Source of the DNA: JAACFF01 sp963807975
GTDB lineage: Bacteria; Chloroflexota; Anaerolineae; Promineifilales; Promineifilaceae
Reading direction: 5' to 3'
NCBI GenBank assembly: GCA_963807975.1
Contig: CAWEDV010000001.1
Span: 2,604,001 to 2,668,000 of the forward strand
DNA length: 64,000 nucleotides
Below the pieces are notes generated by a model. It did no database searches. It had not been told where the DNA came from and worked only from the letters and a program-made list of their open reading frames with translations. Positions 33,409 through 41,472 of this stretch are shown in pieces; the stretch's first letter is position 1; every line of letters begins with the position of its first letter. Both the position numbers and the translations under genes were made by a program.

Positions 33409-34956
33409 ATGGCAAAAGATATGAGTTCTTATATTGAAGAACTACAAAAACGGAAAGAAGCAGCCAAAGGGACGCTGAAAGATATCGAGCGGCAGCATGC
33501 GCGCCAGCGTTTGACCGCCCGCGAACGGATCGAAATCTTATTCGATCCCGGCACCTTCACCGAAATCGACACCCTCGTCCAGCCCCGCTACGAGGCCTAT
33601 CTGGGCGGCAAGGAATCTCGCGATGGAGATGGCGTGGTGACTGGCTTTGGCCTGGTTAACGGCCGTCGTGTGGTCGTCGCTTCTCAAGATGCCACCGTCA
33701 TGGGCGGTTCGCTGGGCGAAATGCACGCCACAAAAATCGTCAAAGCCATGCGCATGGCCTTGACCTACGGCTGCCCCTTCATTGCCATCAACGACTCCGG
33801 CGGCGCCCGTATCCAGGAAGGGGTCGACAGTCTGGGCGGCTACGCGCGCATCTTTGATGCCAACTGCGAGGCCTCCGGCGTCATTCCCCAAATCTCCTTG
33901 ATCATGGGCCCCTGCGCCGGCGGCGCCGTCTATTCCCCCGCCCTGACCGATTTTGTCTTCATGACCCAGCAAAGCTACATGTTTATCACCGGGCCCAATG
34001 TGGTCAAGGCCGTGATGCAGGAGGATGTCAGTTTTGAAGAATTGGGCGGTGGTTTGATGCACAGCCAGGAAAGCGGCGTCTGTCATTTCTTGACCGCCGA
34101 TGATCAGGAATGTCTCGACCGCGTGCGCACCCTGCTCAGCTACCTGCCTTCCAACAATCAGGATGATCCTCCCTATGTGCCCCCCCTCGATGACGCCGAG
34201 CGCCTTTGCCCTGAACTGGAGAAGCTGGTGCCCACCGACCCCCACAAGCCCTATGACGTACACACCGTTATCAGCACCATCGTCGACGACGGTCGTTTCT
34301 TCGAAGTGCACCAACTGTGGGCCCAGAACATGGTCACTGGCTTTGCCCGCTTGAACGGTTATGTGGTCGGCATCGTCGCCAACCAGCCCCTCGTTTTAGC
34401 CGGCTGCATCGACATCAAAGCCTCGATCAAGGCCACCCATTTCATTCGTATTTGTGACGCCTACAACATTCCTATCATCACCTTGCAGGATGTTCCCGGT
34501 TTTCTGCCCGGCGTGGCCCAGGAGTACGGCGGCATCATTCGCAATGGCGCCCGTCTCATCTACGCCTACAGCGAAGCCACCGTTCCCAAACTGCTCGTCA
34601 TTCTGCGCAAAAGCTATGGCGGCGCCTACTGCGTCATGAGCAGCAAAGGGCTGCGCGGCGATCTGCTTTACGCCTGGCCCAATGCCGAAATCGCCGTCAT
34701 GGGCGCGGAGGGGGCGGTCAACATCCTCTATAGACGGGATGTACAGGCCGCCGAAGATCCTGAAGCACGGCGTACGGAGCTGGTCGACGACTACGAGCGG
34801 CGGCTCAACAATCCCTACGTCGCCGCTGCCCGTGGTTTGATTGACGATGTCATCGAGCCAGCCGACACCAGGCGCATCCTGATCAATTCCCTGGAACTGA
34901 CGCTCTCCAAGCGCGAGAACCACGTACCGCGCAAACACGGTATCTCACCCATGTAA
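33409..34956 (+). CDS. Acyl-CoA carboxylase carboxyltransferase subunit (PccB-like)
   Basis: 515 aa, carrying both crotonase-fold halves typical of acetyl-, propionyl- and methylcrotonyl-CoA carboxylase beta subunits. It transfers CO2 from biotin to an acyl-CoA. Visible are NDSGGARIQEGVDSLGGYARIF, GPCAGGAVYSPALTDFVFM and FLPGVAQEYGGIIRNGARL, with oxyanion-hole glycines intact. The position that is Asp in PccB-type GGAYDVM is Cys here (GGAYCVMSSKGLRGD); this residue is known to influence acyl-chain preference in actinobacterial enzymes. Biotin carboxylase and biotin carrier genes follow, so a three-subunit carboxylase probably feeds malonyl- or alkylmalonyl-CoA to the megasynthase. Confidence 0.93.
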   Translation: MAKDMSSYIEELQKRKEAAKGTLKDIERQHARQRLTARERIEILFDPGTFTEIDTLVQPRYEAYLGGKESRDGDGVVTGFGLVNGRRVVVASQDATVMGGSLGEMHATKIVKAMRMALTYGCPFIAINDSGGARIQEGVDSLGGYARIFDANCEASGVIPQISLIMGPCAGGAVYSPALTDFVFMTQQSYMFITGPNVVKAVMQEDVSFEELGGGLMHSQESGVCHFLTADDQECLDRVRTLLSYLPSNNQDDPPYVPPLDDAERLCPELEKLVPTDPHKPYDVHTVISTIVDDGRFFEVHQLWAQNMVTGFARLNGYVVGIVANQPLVLAGCIDIKASIKATHFIRICDAYNIPIITLQDVPGFLPGVAQEYGGIIRNGARLIYAYSEATVPKLLVILRKSYGGAYCVMSSKGLRGDLLYAWPNAEIAVMGAEGAVNILYRRDVQAAEDPEARRTELVDDYERRLNNPYVAAARGLIDDVIEPADTRRILINSLELTLSKRENHVPRKHGISPM

Positions 34957-35053
34957 TCGCACTTTATCCCTTCCCAGACCTGTTATGCCTGCGCAGTCAT
35001 GACAGAAATGCGTACGACTTACTTAACAGTGAAATATACACGTGAGAAAAACT

Positions 35054-36538
35054 ATGTTTAAGAAAATTCTTATCGCCAATCGGGGCGAAATCGCCGTGCG
35101 CATCGTGCGCACCTGCCGTGAAATGGGCATCGCCACCGTCGCTTTGTATATCGACTCAGACCGCGGGTCGCTGCATGTGCGCCTGGCCGATGAGTGCGTC
35201 CGTTTAGAAGCGGCCCGCGATCTCTTCAACCCCGTCATCCTTCTGGCCATCGCCCAGGAGCACGGAGCGGACGCCATCCATCCCGGCTACGGCTTTTTGG
35301 CTGAAGAGGCCTACTTCATCCGCGCCTGCCAGGCCGCCGGAATCACCTTCATCGGCCCACCGCCGCAGATCATCGAGCCCCTGCGCAGCAAGATTTACAC
35401 CTTGAAGGCCGCCCGCGAAGCAGGTTTCCGGACGCCCGAACACTCGCACATCTCCTTTGGCGCCGAGAATTACAATGAGATCATCCCCGCTGCCGAGGCC
35501 TTGGGCTACCCGGTGATCATCAAGTCCTGCAGCGGTGGTCGCGGTCGCGGTGCCAGAATCGCCTACTCCACCGGTCAGCTGGAAGAAGCGGTGCGCCAGG
35601 CGCAGGTCATCGGCTACGCCATCTACGGCAATCCGCGCGTCTACCTTGAAAAAGCCTTTATGCCTGCCTACCAGGTTGGCGTGCAGATCCTGGCTGACAA
35701 GAATGGCAGCATAATCCATCTTGGGGATCGCGAGGGATCCATACTGCAAAAAGGGCACAAGATCGTCGAGGAATCCCCCTCCACTTGTCTCAACGAGGAA
35801 CAGCGGCAGCGCTTGTGGGAGACCGCCCTCGCTTTGGGCCGCCATTTCAAATACGAGAATTTAGGCACGGTGGAGTTTGTCATCGACCATGATGGCCAGT
35901 TCTACTTCACCGAGTTCAAGTCGCGCATTCAGGTTCAGCATCCTTTGACTGAAATGCTGACCCGCATTGATTTGGTCAGCCAGCAGATTCGAATCGCCGC
36001 CGGAGAAGAATTGTCTCTGCGGCAGGAAGATATCATGCTTGATGGCTGGGCCATGATGTGCCGCGTGCGGGCCAATGACCCCTGGAACGATTACATGTCC
36101 AGTCCCGGCAAATTGAAGCGCGTGCGCCTGCCCGGCGGCCCGCAGGTACGCGTCGACACCTACGTTTACTGCAACTGCGAGGTTCCCGCCCAGTTCGGTC
36201 CCCTTCTAGCGAATCTTTCGGTTTGGGGTGAGAATCGCGAGCTTTGCCTGCAGCGCTTGAAACGCGCTCTCGAAGATTTCACCATTATTGGCACACCCAC
36301 AAATCTACCGCTGCTGCAGTGGATTATTGACACGCCTGAATTCGCCAGCGGTGATTATTCCACCGCTTTCAAGATGCCCGAGTTTAACGAACCATTGAGC
36401 AAAGGAGATGAGCATCTCTCCGATCTGGCCATCGCCGCGGCAGTGATGTACCTGCATCGCAGCCAGATGGTTCACCCTCAAAGCTCAGAACGTCTACAAG
36501 GTGGCTGGCACCACTCCAGCCGCCAACTGCCACGCTAA
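35054..36538 (+). CDS. Biotin carboxylase subunit with altered active site
   Basis: 494 aa from ATG 35054 (an in-frame GTG at 35042 is the alternative). An ATP-grasp biotin carboxylase by fold: KKILIANRGEIAVRI, HPGYGFLAEEAYF, VIIKSCSGGRGRG, SSPGKLKRVRLPGGPQVRVDTYV. Several catalytic positions differ from E. coli AccC: RHVEIQ is YQVGVQ (H209Q, E211G), the RRHQK loop is QKGHK (H236G, Q237H), and EMNTRIQVEHP is EFKSRIQVQHP (N290K, E296Q). E276, E288, R292 and R338 remain. It may be a specialised or impaired paralogue. The end of the gene carries the AAGGAG of the carrier gene. Confidence 0.88.
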   Translation: MFKKILIANRGEIAVRIVRTCREMGIATVALYIDSDRGSLHVRLADECVRLEAARDLFNPVILLAIAQEHGADAIHPGYGFLAEEAYFIRACQAAGITFIGPPPQIIEPLRSKIYTLKAAREAGFRTPEHSHISFGAENYNEIIPAAEALGYPVIIKSCSGGRGRGARIAYSTGQLEEAVRQAQVIGYAIYGNPRVYLEKAFMPAYQVGVQILADKNGSIIHLGDREGSILQKGHKIVEESPSTCLNEEQRQRLWETALALGRHFKYENLGTVEFVIDHDGQFYFTEFKSRIQVQHPLTEMLTRIDLVSQQIRIAAGEELSLRQEDIMLDGWAMMCRVRANDPWNDYMSSPGKLKRVRLPGGPQVRVDTYVYCNCEVPAQFGPLLANLSVWGENRELCLQRLKRALEDFTIIGTPTNLPLLQWIIDTPEFASGDYSTAFKMPEFNEPLSKGDEHLSDLAIAAAVMYLHRSQMVHPQSSERLQGGWHHSSRQLPR

Positions 36539-36550
36539 GGAGAATAATCG

Positions 36551-37057
36551 ATGTCAAAACTTACCGTAACAATTGATGGCCAACCCTTCGACGTTGGGGT
36601 GGCCCTAACCCCCAAATGTGGCACTGAATGTCTGGTCATGATCAATGGCAGCGCCGTGCCCATCGTCATCCCCGATCTCGCCGATCCTGGATCCGCTCTG
36701 GAATGGATCATCGTCGACGGCCGTACCTACGAGCTGACCGTCGACAAAGACCTGCAGTGGTTGAAAGCTTACAGTGGTCTGCACCGCGTTGAAATCCACG
36801 ACTCGGAAGCGACAATGATGCGCCCTGTCAGCGGCGACGGCCGTATCAAAGCCCCCATTCCCGGCCTCATTTCCCGCGTCCTCGTCGAGGCCGGTCAAAA
36901 AGTAAAAGCCAACCAGGCCCTGTTCATCCTCGAAGCGATGAAAATGGAAAACGAGCTCCGCGCCCCCTTCGACGGCATCGTCAAATCACTCTCCGTCGAA
37001 CAAGGCCAATCCGTCGCCCAAAACGACGTCCTCCTGCGCCTCACGACTCATGATTAA
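36551..37057 (+). CDS. Biotin carboxyl carrier protein
   Basis: 168 aa. The C-terminal biotinyl domain is complete, with PIPGLISRVLVEAGQKVKANQ and the biotinylation motif LEAMKMENELRAP, the lysine near residue 133. The N-terminal 90 residues form a different beta-rich region (SKLTVTIDGQPFDVGV), as in carriers of propionyl-CoA-type carboxylases. AAGGAG stands 7 bases before the ATG, 12 bp after the biotin carboxylase. Third subunit of the carboxylase. Confidence 0.92.
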   Translation: MSKLTVTIDGQPFDVGVALTPKCGTECLVMINGSAVPIVIPDLADPGSALEWIIVDGRTYELTVDKDLQWLKAYSGLHRVEIHDSEATMMRPVSGDGRIKAPIPGLISRVLVEAGQKVKANQALFILEAMKMENELRAPFDGIVKSLSVEQGQSVAQNDVLLRLTTHD

Positions 37058-37280
37058 CTTCTGTGTCTGATTCTTTCAGGCCAATTATTTCCAAGGTCCG
37101 GAGTCCGGAGACTGGTTGTCTACGTGCTGGTCATTGGGTAATATGGTTGGATATAATTACCGTATTGGCAAGTTTATGTGCAATTGCGGCTCATAAACGG
37201 CCGTATCTCAAAAAATGCATGCTCCCGGCTGTCGCACAGAGGGCCAGGCAGATGCCTAGCAAACCCTTATGGAGGATAAA

Positions 37281-37556
37281 ATGACTTGTGGTAGTCAAGT
37301 TGAACCTATGACTGGCAGAGGATTTGGAAAGACGGAGTGGGGTGCCATTAACAGGGCTTTTAAAGATGCCAAGCGCAAGGGAGGAAAGTTCTGCGCTGGC
37401 GGGACGTGCGCGAACAAAGCCCAGAAGTGCGGGTACGTCGTAACCGGCATGGAAGTCTTAGGAAAACCTAAATCCGTAACGCTTGAGGATGACTCACCTG
37501 GATTTGAAGCCGAGGTGAGGACCCAGGGCGGGTGTGCTTGCACTGATTGGTCTTAA
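37281..37556 (+). CDS. Small cysteine-rich protein, unknown function
   Basis: 91 aa from ATG 37281, preferred because GGAGG at 37271-37275 fits it; an in-frame ATG at 37269 would include that site. Seven cysteines, in FCAGGTCANKAQKCGY and GGCACTDWS plus Cys3, suggest a metal site or disulfides. No signal peptide. The family is not recognised. It stands alone after the carboxylase operon. Confidence 0.6.
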   Translation: MTCGSQVEPMTGRGFGKTEWGAINRAFKDAKRKGGKFCAGGTCANKAQKCGYVVTGMEVLGKPKSVTLEDDSPGFEAEVRTQGGCACTDWS

Positions 37557-37653
37557 ACTGCGCCGTCGTGGGTGGGGAGTCGACATGACGGTATCTGGTT
37601 CAGAGTCCAGGGTCCAAAGCCAGTAAACGGCAGAACTTAAATCGAACAAAATT

Positions 37654-37702
37654 CGTTATCTGTTATCTGTTTTCTTTTTTCTTCTTTCTTCTTTCCGTTA
37701 CC
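37654..37702. repeat. Heptad array, 7 units
   Basis: CGTTATC, TGTTATC, TGTTTTC, TTTTTTC, TTCTTTC, TTCTTTC, CGTTACC. It ends one base before the stop of the leftward kinase-like gene. Confidence 0.85.
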
Positions 37703-37703
37703 C

Positions 37704-38660
37704 CTACGCCGGCGCCAAAAACGTATACCCTGCCAGGCCGGAATCGAGGGCGAAAAGGCCCATGCGCCAGATGCGGCGCAGCGTCAAAAAAGGCGAAACG
37801 GCCGCATGCTCCTCCCGCGACAAACGTCGCACCGAATAATATCCGGCGAAGAAAGCTTCCGTGAGTCCTTCCGACGTCTGCAAAAGATTCGTATTGGAGA
37901 GAAAACCGGCGATATCATACGCCCGCCAGCCGTACCCGCAGCGGTCAAAATTGAAGAAAGTGGGCTGTCCTTCATTAAAATGGGCGCTCACATTGTGGAA
38001 ATCCCCGCCGATCACGCCCCAACAATCATCATCCGCGGCCGGATCCTCACCCAAGAGGCTGAACACCTCCTGGCGCGCCTCTTCCGCGGTGGCCAGCAGG
38101 ATATCCAAATTTTCTGCGCGCCGCGGCCCCCAGGCACGCCTGATCCGCTCCAGCGGTTTTTCAAACAAGCACTGCATGCCAATCTCCATCCGCGCGTGAC
38201 TGCTGCGGAAATCGTTAGAAACCAGGTGGATGCGCGCCATCTCCGCCCCGAACGAATAAAGCTGATCGGGATCAGAAAGCGACATACTTTCCCCATTGGC
38301 GAAAGTAAACAAGGCATAATACCGCTTCCCTTCCGGAGCATCCAGACAGCCAATCAAGCGGCCATCTTCCTGGGGCAGCGGCGTAGCCACATGCAGCCCA
38401 TTTTCCTTCAAGAAAAGCAGCCAATCCATCTCAAAAAGATAATCTGACTCCTGCCGCCCCAGCGCCTCCCCCTGCTCATAGACACGCACCACATACTTCT
38501 CATCCCCCACACTGACCTTATAATGGTCATTGTCCTGCGTGCGCAGCAGCTTGCTGAACATCTTACAGCTAAGCGGGTCGCCCACATTATAATTTCTAGC
38601 AACCACCTCTGCCAGTGAATCTGCGTCTATAAATGAACGAGCAATCCGAATTTTCTCCAC
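37704..38660 (-). CDS. APH-family phosphotransferase with altered metal ligands
   Basis: 318 aa with the aminoglycoside/homoserine/choline-kinase-like fold. VSVGDEKYVVRVYEQG carries the ATP-binding strand, and RAYDIAGFL follows the active site. The Brenner-type motif reads GGDFHNVSAHF rather than HGDLHxxN, with Ser at the Asn ligand, and the DFD metal motif reads NFD (FFNFDRCGYGW). Two metal ligands are therefore changed, so activity is uncertain. Stress kinases and spore-coat kinases share this family. It has no operon partner: its stop touches a heptad array and the next gene in the same direction is 133 bp upstream... on the far side of another array. Confidence 0.72.
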   Translation of the reverse strand: MEKIRIARSFIDADSLAEVVARNYNVGDPLSCKMFSKLLRTQDNDHYKVSVGDEKYVVRVYEQGEALGRQESDYLFEMDWLLFLKENGLHVATPLPQEDGRLIGCLDAPEGKRYYALFTFANGESMSLSDPDQLYSFGAEMARIHLVSNDFRSSHARMEIGMQCLFEKPLERIRRAWGPRRAENLDILLATAEEARQEVFSLLGEDPAADDDCWGVIGGDFHNVSAHFNEGQPTFFNFDRCGYGWRAYDIAGFLSNTNLLQTSEGLTEAFFAGYYSVRRLSREEHAAVSPFLTLRRIWRMGLFALDSGLAGYTFLAPA

Positions 38661-38769
38661 AAGCGCATCTCCTGAATCTCACCAAACAAACCACTGCTTA
38701 CTAATTTGAACACAGATAATAAGTTAAAAAAAGCCCGCCTTCAAATATTACTCACCAACCATCCCTCTT

Positions 38770-38811
38770 CCGTTTTTTGTTTTCCATTATTTGTTAGTTG
38801 TTAGTTGTTTT
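38770..38811. repeat. Heptad array, 6 units
   Basis: CCGTTTT, TTGTTTT, CCATTAT, TTGTTAG, TTGTTAG, TTGTTTT. The last six codons of the leftward LLM gene lie inside it. Confidence 0.85.
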
Positions 38812-39819
38812 GATTCCCTCAATCGTCGCCTTCCACCCCACCTCATTCTCCCCCACCACATAAGGCAAATAATAACTAACCCGATCCAACCGCCCCCCAT
38901 ACTTGCTCTCGATCTTCCCCGGCAACTCCGCCCAGCTCCCAGACAGAGCTAAGCTGTCCAGCATCTCATCCGTCACCATCCCCGGCATCTGCTCCCACTC
39001 CCTATCGCGCGCCGCCAAACTCAGCCGCCGCGCCTCTTCCTCCCAGCCATGCAGCTCGGCGATCAGCCGGTAAGCCGGCGTGCTCAAATAAAAAGAAATC
39101 TGCTGCCGCACATGCGCCTCCGCCTGCGCCGCAAACCGCGCATCATCCGTGGGCACCACAAAAACCGCCGATGCCAGCGCAAAATCCTTGCGCTTCTTTT
39201 CGCCCCGCTCCCAGCCCACTGCCAGCTCCGGCAGCGCGATCTCGTCCAGATACTTCACCGTATGCAGGGCATGGATATGAACCCCTTCACAGTGCGATCC
39301 CGCCAAGCGCAGCATCAACTTATTCATCGCCGCGATATAAATCGGTGGCGGCGGCATCTCCAGCGGTCCTGGATTGAAAAAAGGCGTCATCAAGGTCAAT
39401 TTGAAAAACTCGCCCACATAGCGGAACGGTTCCCCCGTCTGCCACGTATGCCAGAAAGCATGGATCGCCTCAATCGTCTCCCGCATCTTCTTCACCGGCT
39501 TCTCCCACTTCACCCCAAAACGCAGCACATTATGCGCCTTCACCTGCGGCCCCAGGCCGAGAATGAAACGCCCCGCACTGTAGCGCTGCAAATCCCACGC
39601 CAGATAGGCCAGCGTCGCCGGGCTGCGTGGAAAAGCCACCGCAATCGCTGTGCCGATATCGATCGTCTCATTATGCTCAGCCGCCAGCGTCAAAGGCAGA
39701 AAAGGATCCGCCTGCGTCTCCGCCGTCCAGATCCCATCAAACCCCACTCCCTCCGCCCCCCGCGCAAACCGCTCCATCTCCCCCAACCTCGGCGCCAAAA
39801 GCGTTGTATCTATCTTCAT
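38794..39819 (-). CDS. LLM-class (F420- or flavin-dependent) oxidoreductase
   Basis: 341 aa, a bacterial-luciferase-like TIM barrel. I start at ATG 39819 because AAGGAG (39825-39830, minus strand) precedes it; the frame stays open further upstream only because it runs through a 36-bp repeat array whose length is a multiple of three. MKIDTTLLAPRLGEMERFARGAEG opens the barrel, then FDGIWTAETQADPF, IDIGTAIAVAFPRSP and ILGLGPQVKAHNVLRFG, the pattern of F420-dependent LLM enzymes such as the TIGR03617 group. The substrate cannot be assigned. The repeat array forms its leader. Confidence 0.86.
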   Translation of the reverse strand: MKIDTTLLAPRLGEMERFARGAEGVGFDGIWTAETQADPFLPLTLAAEHNETIDIGTAIAVAFPRSPATLAYLAWDLQRYSAGRFILGLGPQVKAHNVLRFGVKWEKPVKKMRETIEAIHAFWHTWQTGEPFRYVGEFFKLTLMTPFFNPGPLEMPPPPIYIAAMNKLMLRLAGSHCEGVHIHALHTVKYLDEIALPELAVGWERGEKKRKDFALASAVFVVPTDDARFAAQAEAHVRQQISFYLSTPAYRLIAELHGWEEEARRLSLAARDREWEQMPGMVTDEMLDSLALSGSWAELPGKIESKYGGRLDRVSYYLPYVVGENEVGWKATIEGIKTTNN

Positions 39820-39828
39820 AATCGCTCC

Positions 39829-40147
39829 TTCAAAAATGTAGCACAACCTTGTTGTGGGCTTCGAACGTGTGGCACAACCTTTCCAGGTCGTGGGCCTCAA
39901 AAATGTAGCACAACCTTTCCAAGTTGTGGGCTTCGAACGTGTGGCACAACCTTTCCAGGTCGTGGGCTTCGAACGTGTGGCACAACCTTTCCAAGTTGTG
40001 GGCTTCGAACGTGTGGCACAACCTTTCCAGGTCGTGGGCTTCGAACGTGTGGCACAACCTTTCCAAGTTGTGGGCTTCGAACGTGTGGCACAACCTTTCC
40101 AGGTCGTGGGCTTCGAACGTGTGGCACAACCTTTCCAAGTTACGGGC
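39829..40147 (-). repeat. Nine tandem 36-bp hairpin units in the leader of the LLM gene
   Basis: One 31-bp and eight 36-bp units. Two versions strictly alternate (CCAGGTCGTGG and CCAAGTTGTGG on the plus strand), giving a 72-bp higher-order period. On the minus strand each full unit can fold an 8-bp stem capped by GGAA, a GNRA tetraloop. The differences between versions change pairs only to G-U on that strand. The array touches the Shine-Dalgarno site of the LLM gene. No unique spacers exist, so it is not CRISPR. Confidence 0.92.
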
Positions 40148-40185
40148 GCAAGCTGGAAGCATGCGCTACTGAGAAGGCAACGAAA

Positions 40186-40219
40186 AAGCCCCACTTCCAA
40201 CAACCTGGAAGCAGGGCTT
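40186..40219 (-). terminator. Intrinsic terminator of the 38-aa membrane protein gene
   Basis: AAGCCC/GGGCTT and CTTCCA/TGGAAG stems separated by a CA/CA internal loop. On the minus strand a T run follows (GGGGCTTTTTC). It lies 25 bp downstream of the small gene's stop. Confidence 0.8.
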
Positions 40220-40244
40220 CAATTCTCTCCATCTCTTTTTTATC

Positions 40245-40361
40245 TCAAAAGGCAAAAATGCCTAGCATAAACAACACAAACGTCACCACTCCACACGCCG
40301 CCAAAATAGCAATGCCAATAGCTAGAGACAATACCAGCCCTTGAGTTCCATTTTCATCCAT
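40245..40361 (-). CDS. 38-aa single-pass membrane protein
   Basis: ATG 40361 is preceded by GGAGGCGAGT, a strong ribosome site. The product begins MDENGTQGLVLSLAIGIA and ends FVLFMLGIFAF, i.e. an eight-residue acidic head and one hydrophobic helix of about 28 residues. A proper intrinsic terminator follows. The combination of ribosome site, hydrophobic product and terminator argues for a real small gene. Membrane microproteins of this type often modulate a transporter or enzyme complex; the partner is unknown. Confidence 0.65.
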   Translation of the reverse strand: MDENGTQGLVLSLAIGIAILAACGVVTFVLFMLGIFAF

Positions 40362-40547
40362 ACTCGCCTCCAAGTTTCCACCTAAAACCTCTGGAAACCA
40401 ATCCTCACAATTTTAGCGTATGGAGCGAGATCGGTAAAGGTCATACCGCCCACAACTTCAGGCTGTTTTATATATACTATTGTAATCATAATTATATTAG
40501 TGATGATGATGTCGTTTATGTTTTTTTCCCGGAAACGACATCGGATT

Positions 40548-40575
40548 AACTGGGAACTTGGAACGGGGAACGGGG
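40548..40575. repeat. Heptad array, 4 units
   Basis: AACTGGG, AACTTGG, AACGGGG, AACGGGG, directly after the 40508-40542 hairpin. Confidence 0.75.
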
Positions 40576-41084
40576 AGCGACATTCATATTGGAAGTCTCA
40601 AGCGGCGGGTTTCGCGTGCCTAGAGAAAGATGGGGCATGGACGATAGTTGAGGGCAGGGAAGGTTATTGAATGACAGTGAGTATCTTTTTCTGAGAATCA
40701 ATGTCGATCTTAAACAGAGCTTGAATTCGTGGAAGGGCAAGTTGTTAAGGTTCGTACGGGGCCGTCGCAAGAAGCGAAAGTTGGTGCCGGGTGGCGCGAC
40801 CGGGAAATACGGCCCTGGATATGTGGCTATTTTACCATAGAACATAAGTTCTGGTCAAGAGCTTGGCCGTTTTTGCATATCGCGAAAATCCTAATCGGGG
40901 ATTATGGCATAGTTTTACACAATAAGGATATAAAACGCCCAAAAAGCGTCATCCAAATCATGTGCCAATGGGTTTTCCAGAGGTCTTAAGCGTACTGGAA
41001 CAGGTTGTTCCAGTTAAAAAAGGCTCAATAACATGTCAATCAGTCGGAATCGGAATAATCGGGGGATATGCATAGAACCTCTAA

Positions 41085-41198
41085 ATGGAATGGCTGTTGG
41101 ATCGGGCACAACCGCGTGTACTGACCCTGGAATACTTGCGTGATCGCACAGCGTTGCAGGAACAGTTGGAACGTCTAGCCGGCCTCATGCAAGAATAA
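41085..41198 (+). pseudogene. Possible C-terminal gene remnant
   Basis: A 37-codon frame reading MEWLLDRAQPRVLTLEY then LRDRTALQEQLERLAGLMQE, which looks like the helical end of a larger protein. An in-frame TAA sits immediately upstream and no ribosome site is present, so it is probably a fragment left by deletion. Confidence 0.35.
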
Positions 41199-41472
41199 AT
41201 TCACCCCTGGGTTGTTCTCTCCCATCGCACCCGTTCGCATCTGGGTTGTGCTGCAAAAGGAAATATCAAAGCACGGAAGCAGTTCATTGCCGGACTGTTT
41301 GGTTTAGTTACGCAAGCCAGAATTCCCCGATTCGCTTAACTTTGCTCACTCGAAGTTTGCCAGGATTATTTGCAGCACAACACTCTTTCTTAAGTACAGA
41401 AAAGCTAACGTTCTCACACTTCTTTTTGGTGCTATAATAAAAAGCTTGTGAATTTGTTGACAGGAGTTCTTC

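Larger units (their letters stand above)
40362..41472. other. 1.1-kb gap with decayed sequence and dyads
   Basis: No convincing intact gene. It holds a 10-bp hairpin at 40508-40542 (GATGTCGTTT/AAACGACATC), a heptad array, a 9-bp dyad ACTGGAACA-GGT-TGTTCCAGT at 40994-41014 that could be an operator, a gene remnant at 41085 and a TATAAT at 41433-41438 upstream of the TerB-like gene. Open frames of 86-99 codons on both strands at 40546-40989 show no coding character. Confidence 0.5.

Noticed and set aside
37063..37284. 73-aa frame after the biotin carrier gene
   Set aside because: No ribosome site, no coding character, and it overlaps the well-supported start of the Cys-rich protein at 37281.
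39829..40147. 36-bp-period array as a CRISPR locus
   Set aside because: The units are contiguous with no unique spacers, and no cas genes are near. It is a tandem repeat.
39820..40203. N-terminal extension of the LLM oxidoreductase through the repeats
   Set aside because: The extension is only repeat-encoded (TTWKGCATRSKP units). A good ribosome site supports ATG 39819.
39049..40344. 431-aa frame on the plus strand across the LLM gene and the array
   Set aside because: It is antisense to a clear enzyme gene, has unnatural Arg/His/Pro composition and is kept open by the repeats.
40994..41014. LexA box
   Set aside because: GGAACAGGTTGTTCC has a 5-bp instead of a 4-bp spacer and no SOS gene follows; at most an unassigned dyad.
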